A DNA stretch of 40,894 nucleotides from Anaerolineae bacterium (lineage in GTDB: Bacteria; Chloroflexota; Anaerolineae; Aggregatilineales; Phototrophicaceae). Made by a program: the position numbers and the translations under genes. Position 1 is the first letter of the stretch. Each line of letters begins with the position of its first letter. Shown here piece by piece: positions 23,408 through 31,976 of this stretch. Under the pieces are notes generated by a model. The model was not told the DNA's origin. It did no database searches and saw only the letters and a list, made by a program, of their open reading frames with translations. The DNA lies in NCBI GenBank assembly GCA_019912965.1, contig JAIOHM010000123.1, positions 1 through 40,894 on the forward strand, in the 5' to 3' direction.

Positions 23408-24751
23408 ATGCGACGCTTACCTGTACTGCCCGTTCTTGTTATCATTACTGCCATTCTCATCCTCAACATGGTGCTGGCGATGGCACAGGATGACACACCC
23501 GCTCCCACCCCCTATCCCACCGTTATGCCACCCGCGCAAAGTGATACCCCGCCCCAGTTGGCAACCCAGGTTTTTGAACAGGCACAGCGCGCTGCTTCGG
23601 CGGCTCAGGATGCTCAAAAATATGCCGAGGAAGCTGCCAATCAGGTCACAACCCAATTGGATACAGCGAATGATTTACTCGGGCTGTTCCAGAATGTGAC
23701 TGCTGTTTCTGGCATCATCATTCCGTTATTGGCGGTTGTGGCTGGTATTGTCGGTATCAACCGTCTGAATGAAGCGCAACGGGAGCTGGAAAATGCCCGT
23801 GCCCGCTTTGAGCGCGAAATGACCGAAAAACAGGCTGAACTGCAAAAAGTACGCGAGGAAATGGAAAGCACCGTTATCAAGCAGCGTGAGAGTGCCGCCA
23901 GTGCCAACCTCGCCCTATCCCTCCTGACTCTTGGTGAGCGACAATATCGATCTCAGGATTTCTCCGGTGCGCTGGATACCTATCGCCGCGCGCTGGAACT
24001 TGATCCCAACAGTCTGATTACCCATTACCGTCTGGGCTACGTCTACACACAATCTGGCAACCTGGAACAGGCGCAGCACCACCTGACCCGCGCATTGGAA
24101 ATCGAAAAAGATTTTGCACCAGCACTGGCAGCACTCGGCTATGTCTATCGACGCATCGGGGAAAAGATGCCCAAAGGCGTTGAACGCGATATGACGCTCA
24201 ACAAGGCTGAAAGCCAGTTATTACAAGGGCTATCGATTTCGCCTAAATTGGTGGATGAAGACGACGAGTCGTGGTGGGGATCGCTAGGTGGATTATATCG
24301 CCGTCGTAATCAGATCGACGAAGCCATCAATGCCTACGAACGTGCTGCCAAGATTACGCCCACATCATCCTACGCCTTCAGCAATCTGGCGCTGCTCTAT
24401 ATGCAGAAGCAAAATCGCGAAGCCATGATTAGAACCTATCAGCGTGTTGAGCAGTTAGCATGGGGCGAAGTGCAGGCCGATGTGGACAACTACTGGGCTT
24501 ACGCTGACTTGCTCACAGCTCGTCTGGCATTAGGCAAAATCAAGGAAGCCGAGGAAGTTCTCACTTCCGTATTGGAAGTCGCGCCAAAAGATTCGCCATA
24601 TGTGTTTGAAAGCCTGCTGGATACCTTGCGTCGTCTGCAACAAGCGCTTGGAGCCGATCAGGGCACCCATATCGGCATTTTCATCGAGAGTATCGAAGCG
24701 CACGTGCGAGAGCGTGAAGCCGAAAAAGCTGCCGAAACGAGTGAAGATTAA
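23408..24751 (+). CDS. Membrane-anchored coiled-coil TPR protein
   Basis: A 447-residue protein. A signal-like hydrophobic N-terminus (about residues 4-25) is followed by a Pro/Thr-rich linker, an Ala/Gln-rich helix (55-85), a transmembrane segment at about 97-117 (SGIIIPLLAVVAGIVGI) and a coiled coil at about 119-160 (LNEAQRELENARARFEREMTEKQAELQKVREEM). At least five tetratricopeptide units follow at about 175-420, such as LALSLLTLGERQYRSQDFSGALDTYRRALELDP. The TPR part would lie in the cytoplasm if the protein spans the membrane twice. TPRs are docking surfaces. It is probably co-transcribed with the LSDAT gene upstream, and its job may be to present that protein at the membrane. Confidence 0.82.
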   Translation: MRRLPVLPVLVIITAILILNMVLAMAQDDTPAPTPYPTVMPPAQSDTPPQLATQVFEQAQRAASAAQDAQKYAEEAANQVTTQLDTANDLLGLFQNVTAVSGIIIPLLAVVAGIVGINRLNEAQRELENARARFEREMTEKQAELQKVREEMESTVIKQRESAASANLALSLLTLGERQYRSQDFSGALDTYRRALELDPNSLITHYRLGYVYTQSGNLEQAQHHLTRALEIEKDFAPALAALGYVYRRIGEKMPKGVERDMTLNKAESQLLQGLSISPKLVDEDDESWWGSLGGLYRRRNQIDEAINAYERAAKITPTSSYAFSNLALLYMQKQNREAMIRTYQRVEQLAWGEVQADVDNYWAYADLLTARLALGKIKEAEEVLTSVLEVAPKDSPYVFESLLDTLRRLQQALGADQGTHIGIFIESIEAHVREREAEKAAETSED

Positions 24752-24770
24752 CGCTTTAAGTATAAAATGA

Positions 24771-24794
24771 GGCGGAACGTTGTGTTGTTCCGCC
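24771..24794. terminator. Hairpin between convergent TPR and carboxypeptidase genes
   Basis: GGCGGAAC (24771-24778) and GTTCCGCC (24787-24794) form a perfect 8-bp stem with an 8-base loop, 19 bases after the TPR stop and seven before the 3' end of the M32 gene. On the minus strand it is followed by a T-rich run (CTCATTTTAT), so it can serve as terminator for the carboxypeptidase gene. Confidence 0.7.
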
Positions 24795-24801
24795 CCAATA
24801 G

Positions 24802-26307
24802 CTACACACCGTAAATTTCGCTGTACTTCTGCTGTAAATACTTCAGATAATCCCGTGATTGAATGGGTTCACCTGTGATGCGGCGCGTAAGCTCATCAGC
24901 CGTAAATTTACGCCCATGCTGATGAATATTCTGGTTTAGCCAACTCAACAACGTGTCGAATTTTCCATTGCCAATATCCTGCGGAATACCGGGATTGTCG
25001 CCCACAGCGCGGTTGTAATACTGAGCCGAGAGCAAATTGCCGAGTGCATACGCCGGAAAATAACCGATAAGCCCGCTCGACCAGTGAATATCCTGCAAGA
25101 CACCCTGAGCATCATTGGGCGGTGCAATGCCAAACAAGGCTTCAAAACGGTCGTTCCATTCTTCCGGCAAATCTGCAACCTTGAGCTTTCCCGCCAGCAA
25201 TTCAGTTTCCAATTCAAAACGCAGCATAATGTGCAGGTTATAAGTCGCTTCATCAGCCTCAACACGGATGAACGAAGGCGCGACTCGGTTAATGGCCTTA
25301 TAGAAAGTATCCAGATCAACATTGCCCAACTGCGCCGGAAAAGCAGCCTGGAGTTTTGGCAGTGCCCAATTCCAGAACGGCTTGCTGCGACCCACCACAT
25401 TTTCCCACATGCGCGACTGCGACTCGTGAACACTCAGCGATGTGCCACCACCCAGCGGTGTGCCATCCAACGACTCCCCAATACCCTGCTCATACATGGC
25501 GTGTCCGGCTTCATGCATCATGCCAAACAAGGCTGGATTTAGAAAATCGTTCATAAAGCGTGTTGTGATTCGCACATCACCGCGCGAGAAACTGGTCGCA
25601 AACGGATGCACGGCAACATCCTGTCGGCCTCGGTTAAAATCGTAACCAAACCCCTTCACCACTGCTAAAGCAAACTGGCGCTGCTGTTCAAGATCAAACA
25701 CTTGGTGCAGCACCGCATCGCTCACCTTATCGGATTGCTGACGAATAGCGGCAATCAGCGCCACGAGTTCCGGCTTATGCTCATCAAAAATCCGCTTGAC
25801 TTCGGCAGTGGTTAAGCCACGCTCAAATTCACCCAGCAGCGCATCGTAAGGTTGATCTTTATAACCCAGATATTCTGCCCGCTGGATAGCAAGATTCATA
25901 ATGCGTTCCAACGACGGCTGAAAAGCACGGAAATCATCATTTGCGCGCGCATGTGCCCAAACTTCATGCGCCAGCGTAGTCACCTGCGCCCACTCAGCCA
26001 CAAAACTGGATGGAATTTTTACCGCATTGTCATAGTCCTGTTGAACAACCCGCACCATGCTGGCTTCATCAGAATTGAAATCAGCCGTGCCGACTTCTCT
26101 GGCTGCATCATCCAGCCGCCGCGCAGTGGTATCGCTCACCAGCATTTCATGGGCAAGCCGTGCCAGTGTGCCCAGTTGGGCAGCCCGTGCCGGCGCACCA
26201 CCGGGTGGCATCTGCGTCTGCTGATCCCATCCCAGCACCTGTGCAGCCTGATTAACATTGTGAATCTCGCGCAGGTGTGCGGTCAATTCCTGATATTTTT
26301 CTGCCAT
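24802..26307 (-). CDS. M32 family metallocarboxypeptidase (thermostable carboxypeptidase Taq type)
   Basis: A 501-residue protein of typical M32 length. The zinc motif HEAGH lies in GMMHEAGHAMYEQG, with DVRITTRF before it and SLSVHESQSRMWEN after it, all hallmarks of M32 enzymes. The N-terminal LGWDQQTQMPPGGAPARAAQLGTLARL is also characteristic. These enzymes remove C-terminal residues, with wide specificity except next to proline, and act in cytoplasmic peptide turnover. No signal peptide is seen. AGGA lies about eight bases upstream of the ATG. It stands alone between a terminator and the tRNA-Val promoter region. Confidence 0.95.
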   Translation of the reverse strand: MAEKYQELTAHLREIHNVNQAAQVLGWDQQTQMPPGGAPARAAQLGTLARLAHEMLVSDTTARRLDDAAREVGTADFNSDEASMVRVVQQDYDNAVKIPSSFVAEWAQVTTLAHEVWAHARANDDFRAFQPSLERIMNLAIQRAEYLGYKDQPYDALLGEFERGLTTAEVKRIFDEHKPELVALIAAIRQQSDKVSDAVLHQVFDLEQQRQFALAVVKGFGYDFNRGRQDVAVHPFATSFSRGDVRITTRFMNDFLNPALFGMMHEAGHAMYEQGIGESLDGTPLGGGTSLSVHESQSRMWENVVGRSKPFWNWALPKLQAAFPAQLGNVDLDTFYKAINRVAPSFIRVEADEATYNLHIMLRFELETELLAGKLKVADLPEEWNDRFEALFGIAPPNDAQGVLQDIHWSSGLIGYFPAYALGNLLSAQYYNRAVGDNPGIPQDIGNGKFDTLLSWLNQNIHQHGRKFTADELTRRITGEPIQSRDYLKYLQQKYSEIYGV

Positions 26308-26385
26308 TATTTAGTCCTGTCCCGAATACGATAGGGCATGGATACTAACAGCCCTGTTCTATGGATGCCAGAGCCATTTCCACTC

Positions 26386-26413
26386 TTGCAAAGCCATCGG
26401 AATTGCGTATACT
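26386..26413 (+). promoter_or_regulatory. Promoter of tRNA-Val
   Basis: TTGCAA (26386-26391), 16 bases, TATACT (26408-26413), with a predicted start of transcription about five bases before the tRNA 5' end at 26426. Confidence 0.6.
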
Positions 26414-26425
26414 TATCAACAATCC

Positions 26426-26498
26426 GGGCAATTAGCTCAATTGGCAGAGCACTCCTTTGACGTGGGAGGGGTTAGAGGTTCGAGTCCTCTATTGCCCA
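26426..26498 (+). tRNA. tRNA-Val (anticodon GAC)
   Basis: A 73-base tRNA with a full cloverleaf. The acceptor stem GGGCAAT pairs with ATTGCCC, the D stem is GCTC/GAGC, and the anticodon stem CTCCT/GGGAG (closing U-G) carries loop TTGACGT, giving anticodon GAC. The T stem is AGAGG/CCTCT with loop TTCGAGT, followed by discriminator A. The CCA end is not encoded. It has its own promoter and terminator. Its 3' end overlaps the run-off reading frame of a serine recombinase relic on the other strand. Confidence 0.95.
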
Positions 26499-27048
26499 CA
26501 ACCCAGGATCCAATCCGAACATGAGCCAGCAAGGGAAACTTCGCTGGCTTTTGTTTTGTCTCTACCAACCTCACCTTTACAGCGTACCCGCTCGGAAATT
26601 TCATGCAGGTAGGCTAAAGGAGGACGCAATTCCAGTCGCACTTTTCCTTCGAGGTCAACAACCACTTTCTCGACCATTAAGCGAAGCAGTTCCTTCTGAT
26701 CACTCCGCTCCAAACTCTTATACAGTGATCCGACTTTTGCAATGATTTTCTGTGCCGCATCCAAATTATTATGTGATAATTCTGCCGAACATCCATCAAC
26801 TCAATACTTGGAACGCAGTGTGCACCATCGATCCTTCAATTCAGCCCATAGGTTGTCCCAAACAGCCTGCGTGATTTTATCTGCTACAAAAGGCGTGCAG
26901 ATCGGGGCTCTTCTTCGTCAATTGACTTCAGTACCGCTTCTAATTCTGTTCGTTCATCAGGCCACAAATGTCCCAGTTTTTGGACAATATCTCTGGTATA
27001 GCACTCCCGAATCGCAGGTGGGAATTCAGGATTCACTTGAACTCGCAT
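26489..27048 (-). pseudogene. Serine recombinase C-terminal region, frameshifted relic
   Basis: The minus strand reads NLDAAQKIIAKVG, LERSDQKELLRLMVEKVVV and VRLELRPPLAYL in one frame (26764 to about 26590). This is the typical C-terminal end of large resolvase-type serine recombinases. Upstream pieces continue in other frames: SIELMDVRQNYH, then ADKITQAVWDNLWAELKDRW, then a segment ending KSIDEEEPRSARLL that stops at 26884-26886. Joined, they read as one recombinase C-terminus broken by about three frameshifts. No catalytic resolvase domain remains in the window. The final 30 or so codons read through the tRNA terminator region and are probably run-off. It fills the 600-base gap between tRNA-Val and the sugar island and suggests an old integrated element. 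Confidence 0.75.
26524..26557 (+). terminator. Intrinsic terminator of tRNA-Val
   Basis: AGCCAGC (26524-26530) pairs with GCTGGCT (26543-26549), with AAG/CTT adding pairs inside around GGAAA, followed by TTTTGTTTT. It lies 26 bases after the tRNA. Confidence 0.85.
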
Positions 27049-27117
27049 CATTTCCACGGGATATGAGCATCAATATCGCTGCATAACAGATTAATGTCAC
27101 TTCGCGGGATGCAATAA

Positions 27118-28605
27118 TTAAATGTCCGTTAGCTTAAAGTCGAGGCGTTGCTCGACTGCATTTTCGACGTACAAAACCTCCAGGGTTGATTGTGAGAAAT
27201 CAACCTTGAGCTGTGCCCACGTTGCACCGTAATCCCAACGGGTTATCAGCAGCGAGTCATCACAGGTAAGCAGTGAGAATGTCCCCTGAAATGCCGGATG
27301 TTCGCTGCGAAATCGGATGAGCTTCAGCATGTCCTTTACAACCGTCCTGGCGAGGGATTCATGGACTTCGTCCCAACTGTAATAATGGCGATTGATATCC
27401 CTGCCGATCTTTGTTTTTTCCAGTAAAGCCATGTCATTGGTGCCTGCCAGCAAACCCACGTAATACATTTGAGGAATGCCCGGCGCAAAAAATTGAATGG
27501 CACGGGCAATCAGATAATCACGATCATTCCTTCCCAAGGCATCATAATAAGTACAGTTTATCTGGTAGATGTCGAGGTTCGAGGCGGCATGTCCGGTGGC
27601 GTGGCGGCTCTGACCACCACTTTTCTCGTGAATGGTTTCAACCAGCAGATCCAACTCGTCCGATGGGATCAAGCCGGGTAATTCCGAACCACTGGCATCG
27701 GCTGCTGGACCAATATCGATGACGCCAATCCCATCATGGGTGTCGAGCACCGTCACCGCATTACGGGGGCTGATCGCCAACCATGCTTTGAGATGGCGCG
27801 CAGTCCTGTTGAAGATTGCATGGAGGATCAGCGGCGGCAGCGCGAAGTCGTAGACCCGGTCTACCTGTCGGGCGATCTCAATCTGTTTGCGGTAATGTGC
27901 ATGAATCTCCACTAGCACTTCTAATCCAAGTGACCGGGCGTACTGTGTTATTTCATTGATAAACTCGAAGGTTTCGGCGATCATAAAACAGCTTGTGCCT
28001 GGTTTCTTGATCGCGTAACCTACCGCATCGAGTCGAATCGTCGTGATCCCATGTTCCTGAAACGTTTGCAGGATCGATTTCCAATAAGCATTGCCCTGTG
28101 GATGCTGGACATTCAGGTCAATCTGCTCATTGGTGAAAGTTGTCCAGAGAATCGATTTCTCGCCGTTGGATAAGCTTATGGTGGTGAATGGCAAACCAGG
28201 ACGTGGACGGTAAATACGCAGTAGTTGTGCTTCGGTTGCGCCGTCCGGGAATACACTGGCAAAGGTCAGGAACATCCCGCTGTATAAAGATTGGCCGCCA
28301 TGCATGAGGAAGTCCTGAAACTGGCGCGATTTGCTTGAAATGTGATTGACAATCAAATCGGCGGTCATATCGAGATTATCACTCATCGCAGCGATGTCGT
28401 CCCACGTGCCGACTTGTGGATCGATGGTCGAGTGATCGATGGGATCGAAGCCTGCATCCGCACCATCAATCGGATAAAAAAAGGGCAGGACATGCACACC
28501 ACCAAAAACACCTTTGAGTGGGCCATCCAATAAACGTTGTAAGTCTTCCAGCCGGTCACCGCCTAATCGGTTAGCATAGGTAATTAAATGAACGCAGTTA
28601 CGCAT
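27118..28605 (-). CDS. Sucrose phosphorylase-type glycoside phosphorylase (GH13_18)
   Basis: A 495-residue GH13 enzyme with the short, signal-free layout of subfamily 18. The first strand has CVHLITYANRLGGDRLEDL and GGVHVLPFFYP. The catalytic nucleophile Asp is in TIRLDAVGYAIKK, the acid/base Glu in EVLVEIHAHY and the third Asp in VLDTHDGIGV. Subfamily 18 enzymes split sucrose, sucrose-6-phosphate or glucosylglycerate with phosphate, giving alpha-glucose-1-phosphate. It is the last gene after the binding-protein/permease genes, so the imported sugar may be a glucoside such as sucrose. The exact substrate depends on loop residues I cannot judge. It is separated from the permease by 104 bases containing a hairpin. 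Confidence 0.88.
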   Translation of the reverse strand: MRNCVHLITYANRLGGDRLEDLQRLLDGPLKGVFGGVHVLPFFYPIDGADAGFDPIDHSTIDPQVGTWDDIAAMSDNLDMTADLIVNHISSKSRQFQDFLMHGGQSLYSGMFLTFASVFPDGATEAQLLRIYRPRPGLPFTTISLSNGEKSILWTTFTNEQIDLNVQHPQGNAYWKSILQTFQEHGITTIRLDAVGYAIKKPGTSCFMIAETFEFINEITQYARSLGLEVLVEIHAHYRKQIEIARQVDRVYDFALPPLILHAIFNRTARHLKAWLAISPRNAVTVLDTHDGIGVIDIGPAADASGSELPGLIPSDELDLLVETIHEKSGGQSRHATGHAASNLDIYQINCTYYDALGRNDRDYLIARAIQFFAPGIPQMYYVGLLAGTNDMALLEKTKIGRDINRHYYSWDEVHESLARTVVKDMLKLIRFRSEHPAFQGTFSLLTCDDSLLITRWDYGATWAQLKVDFSQSTLEVLYVENAVEQRLDFKLTDI

Positions 28606-28683
28606 CGAGTATTCCTTCGTTGGGGTTGTTTCCGATTAGTCTTGGATGCCGGATGCTACGCTGTACACAAACTGTCTTCGGAC

Positions 28684-28711
28684 GAGCAGAACGCCGATCT
28701 ACGCTCTGCTC
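28684..28711 (-). other. Intercistronic hairpin between permease and GH13_18 genes
   Basis: GAGCAGA (28684-28690) and TCTGCTC (28705-28711) are perfect 7-base arms around a 14-base loop, overlapping the permease stop codon. It has no U-tract, so it more likely protects or processes mRNA, or weakly attenuates, than terminates. Confidence 0.45.
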
Positions 28712-29534
28712 ATCCTTTGACCGAACCCTGGAGCAGGGCTGAGATGATCTGGCGCTGGAATAACACGAAGATGATGAGCGTGGGCAGCAGAATCAGGATC
28801 GTGCCAGCACATAACAGGGGAACGTTGGTGGCGTAATGTCCCTGGAACGCCCCCAGCGCACCTGCCATCGTTCGCTGCGTAGGATCTTCCACCAACACCA
28901 GCGCGATGAGAAACTGGTTCCACGTCCAGACCGACATGAGGATTCCGAGCGAGGCAATCGGCGCTCGTGCTAGCGGCAGATGGATGCGCCAGAACAGCCC
29001 CCACGTGTTCGCGCCATCGACACGGGCCGCCTCCGAAATCTCGGTTGGCATGCTGACGAAGTGCGCCCGCATCCAGAACACTGCGAATGGCATGTATAGT
29101 CCAATCAGCGGCAGCACAATAGCCAGCCGGGTATTGTAGATGCCAATGTCACGTTCCAGATGATAGATTGGGACGATGATCCCGCTGAAGGGCAGCGTCA
29201 GACCGAACACGAACAGAAACAGGAGAAATCGCGAGCCGGGGATGCGCAGGTGACCGATAGCGAACCCGGCCATGGTCGAGATGACCAGCGAAATGGGTAC
29301 TACTGCAATCAGAATGAATGTGCTTGATCCCAGTAGGACGGTCATGTTCGCTACGTTGAATGCTTCAACGAAGTTGCCCCACTGTGGTTCGGCTGGCCAC
29401 GCGAGTCCGTTGGGTACCGTTCCTGATGGATGCAGCGCAGTGGTGAAAATGCTGATGAAGGGCAGAATCGTAATCGTCATCAGCCCGATGAGGAGCGCCC
29501 GACCTGTCCAGAGTTCCCCGCGACCTATCTTCAT
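28710..29534 (-). CDS. Carbohydrate ABC transporter permease (MalG/UgpE-like)
   Basis: A 274-residue permease with six predicted membrane helices. The EAA loop EAARVDGANTWGLFWRIHLPLA near residue 180 contacts the ATPase, and the short C-terminus (FQRQIISALLQGSVKG) is typical of MalG-type subunits ending in 'GavKG'. It pairs with the MalF-type permease upstream, whose stop overlaps its ATG by four bases. The transporter belongs to the CUT1 family for oligosaccharides. No ATPase gene is adjacent, so a shared MsmX-like ATPase must be supplied from elsewhere. Confidence 0.94.
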   Translation of the reverse strand: MKIGRGELWTGRALLIGLMTITILPFISIFTTALHPSGTVPNGLAWPAEPQWGNFVEAFNVANMTVLLGSSTFILIAVVPISLVISTMAGFAIGHLRIPGSRFLLFLFVFGLTLPFSGIIVPIYHLERDIGIYNTRLAIVLPLIGLYMPFAVFWMRAHFVSMPTEISEAARVDGANTWGLFWRIHLPLARAPIASLGILMSVWTWNQFLIALVLVEDPTQRTMAGALGAFQGHYATNVPLLCAGTILILLPTLIIFVLFQRQIISALLQGSVKG

Positions 29535-30466
29535 TGCGTGGCCTCGCGCGTCAGGAATTGAATCGGCAAGATGACGATCAGGACTAAGGCCATGAGCATA
29601 ACGGCCAGCGCTGATGCCAGACCAATTCGCTGCTGGGTGAAGGCCAGGATATAGATCTGGATTCCGGGAACTGCCGTCTCGTTACCAGGGCCGCCTGCTG
29701 TCGAAACGTAAACGATGTCGAAGGCCGCAAGCGCGGCGATCACCGTCACGGTCATACAGACGCCAATCTCATTTTTGAGCAGCGGCACGGTGATTCTGGC
29801 GAACTCCGTGAACCAACCAGCACCGTCGATGCGTGCGGATTCATAGAGGGCGGGGTCGAGTTTGGTCATCCCTGTCCATAGCAGGACGGTGCAAAAGCCA
29901 AGCAGCACCCACACGCCGATGAAACCAACAGCCGGGAGCGCCCAGTCGAAGTCACCGAGCCAGGCACGGGTGGCAGCACCGAGTCCGATGGCCCTGAGTA
30001 TCTGGTTGATCAAACCCGGCAGCGCCAACAGCCAGCCCCAGATGATTCCCGCCGCAACCAGCGGGATGACCTGCGGCAGGAACAGGACGGTGCGTGCCAC
30101 TTCTCCCAATCGTCCAGTCGCCACCCGATTCATGATGCTGGCGACAACGAGACCAAGCGCCACCGGGATAAAACTGAAGAAGATGACCAACTTGAACGCG
30201 TTGAAGATAGTGCCAAGAAGATCAGGATCTTCAAGGACGGTCGCATAGTTGTTGAGTCCCACCCATGTCATGGCACCAATACCATCCCAACGAAAGAACG
30301 AGTACTGGATGCTCAACAGGAGGGGAAGCAGTACAAACACCGTGTACACCACCAGCGCGGGCAAAACAAACAGCCAACCGATGATGGTCTCCCGGTGAAC
30401 CCCCATGTTGAATGGGAGCCACCGAGAGGATGCGGGAGCCGCAGGACGAATATCTGATTTCATCAT
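29531..30466 (-). CDS. Carbohydrate ABC transporter permease (MalF/UgpA-like)
   Basis: A 311-residue permease with six membrane helices after a roughly 30-residue cytoplasmic N-terminus. The EAA loop is ESARIDGAGWFTEFARITVPLL at about residue 200. The first helix (GWLFVLPALVVYTVFVLLPLLLSI) and the WVGLNNY segment are typical of MalF-type CUT1 permeases. It lies 86 bases after the binding-protein gene; the gap has a duplicated gene end and a hairpin. ATG codons at 30466 and 30463 are both possible starts, with only a weak Shine-Dalgarno. That would fit lower expression than the binding protein. Confidence 0.94.
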   Translation of the reverse strand: MMKSDIRPAAPASSRWLPFNMGVHRETIIGWLFVLPALVVYTVFVLLPLLLSIQYSFFRWDGIGAMTWVGLNNYATVLEDPDLLGTIFNAFKLVIFFSFIPVALGLVVASIMNRVATGRLGEVARTVLFLPQVIPLVAAGIIWGWLLALPGLINQILRAIGLGAATRAWLGDFDWALPAVGFIGVWVLLGFCTVLLWTGMTKLDPALYESARIDGAGWFTEFARITVPLLKNEIGVCMTVTVIAALAAFDIVYVSTAGGPGNETAVPGIQIYILAFTQQRIGLASALAVMLMALVLIVILPIQFLTREATQ

Positions 30467-30496
30467 GATTCACACCGTTACCGTCGATCTGGCAGG

Positions 30497-30513
30497 CGCA
30501 GGATCGACCTGCG
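30497..30513 (-). other. Hairpin between binding-protein and permease genes
   Basis: CGCAGG (30497-30502) and CCTGCG (30508-30513) with a 5-base loop. Stable hairpins after a binding-protein gene commonly raise its mRNA stability relative to permease genes; that role here is inferred from position. Confidence 0.45.
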
Positions 30514-30523
30514 GCCATCACCG

Positions 30524-30581
30524 CTACTCAGAAAGTTCGTTCTCGTACTCTGCTACCCAGAGAGTTCGTTCTCATACTCTG
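30524..30581. repeat. 29-base tandem duplication of the binding-protein gene end, including its stop
   Basis: Copies at 30524-30552 and 30553-30581 have period 29 and differ at three positions, all transitions. The second is the real gene end (minus strand, coding EYENELSG and TAG). The first is a downstream copy with its own TAG that is not translated. Confidence 0.85.
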
Positions 30582-31869
30582 TCTGGACAGCTTCCAGCAA
30601 ACCAGCAGCGTCCTGTCTACCGCCGACCATCTTCTGAAGTTCAGGCGTCCAACCCTGAGCAAAGATCGCGCTGGTGGCGTTGGCGATGAAGTCCATCGAC
30701 GTTCCAGCTTCCCCGACTATCGGCCCTGCAGCGAGTGTCTCATTGGTGATCGAACCCTCGGCGACAGTTGGCATCTCAAGCCCCGACGGTCCGCCGGGGT
30801 TGGAACCTCCGATGTCTACGTTGATCTGGCGGGCGGTCTCGTCCGTAGCAACCCAGTTGAAGAAGAAGGCGGCACAGTCCGCATTCGGGGCATTGGCGGC
30901 AATACCATATGTCAACGGAGCAGACATAGCGGCAGGCGATCCGCCTTCCTCAGCAGGCGGCATCAGGAAGAATCCGACGTTGCCGGGCATATCCGTGTCG
31001 TATGCGGGATTCTGCCAGTCACCGTTGAAGATAAAGACACCCTCACCCTGACCGAAGCGGGCATTGGCGTCGGTGTATTCGATAGCGTTGATGTCGGGCG
31101 GGAAATAGCCGTTCTGGATCCACGTTTCCAGATGTTGTGCAGCGATGAGGTTCTCTGGTGTATTGATCGTCGCGCCGGGTTTCTGGAAAATCCAATCGTT
31201 GATCGGTTCCACCGGGCCAATGGATGCCATGAGCGCCTGCAGTGGGAACGCGAGTCCCATACCGCTTTTGGCGCTTCCCCACTGCATGATGGGCAGTAGT
31301 CCGGCCTCTTTTGCTGCCGCCAGCAACTCCTCGAACTCGGCCAGTGTCTGGGGTGGTTCGGCCATGCCAATCTGTGCGGCCAATTCCATATTGTAGTAGA
31401 TGCCAGTCAGGCTGTAGTTGAGTCCCATTGCATAAAGTGAGCCGGAGCCGCGCGTGCCATCTTCTGCGACCCGGTTCTGGTTGAGCTGTGGTACGGGCCA
31501 TTCATTCCAGCCAAAAGCCGCTGCATAGTCGTCAAGGTTCTTGAGCAGCCCTTGAGTGGCAAACGAAACCATTGTTGGCAACCGGATAAGGTCTGGTGGG
31601 TTGTCGCCAGAGAGCAGTCGGGGCGTCGAATTGATGAGATTTGTGAATTGATCCTGCTTGATGTCCCAAGTCACATTGGGATACTGCTCGGTAAACGCTT
31701 CGGCCAGCCGGAAGGGAATGTCGAATCCGGTCTCGAAATAGGCGTTGAGTGTCACGGGTTCAGTTCCACAGTCGGGAGCATCCTGAGCCGTAACGGGTAT
31801 CCATAGGGCGACTGAGAGAATCGCGAGGATGGTCGCTGTGGAAAGGAAAAGATTAATGTGGCGTTTCAT
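30553..31869 (-). CDS. Carbohydrate ABC transporter substrate-binding protein
   Basis: A 438-residue family 1 extracellular solute-binding protein. The signal peptide (KRHINLFLSTATILAILSVALW) is cut near PVTAQDA, with no lipobox. The mature part has TLNAYFETGFD, the AFTEQYPNVTWDIKQD strand-helix, SGDNPPDLIRLP, LYAMGLNYSLTGIYYN and GVFIFNGDWQNPAYD, typical of CUT1 sugar binders. It captures oligosaccharides outside the membrane for the two permeases that follow. GGAG lies eight bases before the ATG. The 3' end is duplicated in tandem. It is downstream of the lacI gene with a 200-base gap, so it may have its own regulated promoter. Confidence 0.95.
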   Translation of the reverse strand: MKRHINLFLSTATILAILSVALWIPVTAQDAPDCGTEPVTLNAYFETGFDIPFRLAEAFTEQYPNVTWDIKQDQFTNLINSTPRLLSGDNPPDLIRLPTMVSFATQGLLKNLDDYAAAFGWNEWPVPQLNQNRVAEDGTRGSGSLYAMGLNYSLTGIYYNMELAAQIGMAEPPQTLAEFEELLAAAKEAGLLPIMQWGSAKSGMGLAFPLQALMASIGPVEPINDWIFQKPGATINTPENLIAAQHLETWIQNGYFPPDINAIEYTDANARFGQGEGVFIFNGDWQNPAYDTDMPGNVGFFLMPPAEEGGSPAAMSAPLTYGIAANAPNADCAAFFFNWVATDETARQINVDIGGSNPGGPSGLEMPTVAEGSITNETLAAGPIVGEAGTSMDFIANATSAIFAQGWTPELQKMVGGRQDAAGLLEAVQTEYENELSG

Positions 31870-31915
31870 GTTAAAATCTCCAAAGGTTTCTAATTAGGTT
31901 CAGAAATCTACCTTT

Positions 31916-31939
31916 AGGGTCGGGCGGCAACCCGACTCT
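31916..31939. repeat. REP-like palindrome in the leader of the binding-protein gene
   Basis: GTCGGG (31919-31924) and CCCGAC (31931-31936) around CGGCAA, extended outward by AG/CT with one mismatch. GC-rich palindromes of this shape resemble dispersed repetitive extragenic elements. It sits about 50 bases upstream of the ATG within the transcribed leader or promoter region. Confidence 0.45.
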
Positions 31940-31976
31940 TACGTATTCTGATTAACTTTCAAATGCATTCCTCTCT

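Noticed and set aside
24945..26334. Several long frames (for example 24945-25433 minus, 25852-26334 plus) within the M32 gene
   Set aside because: All lie inside the M32 carboxypeptidase, whose HEAGH motif and full length are convincing; the others have shadow-like composition.
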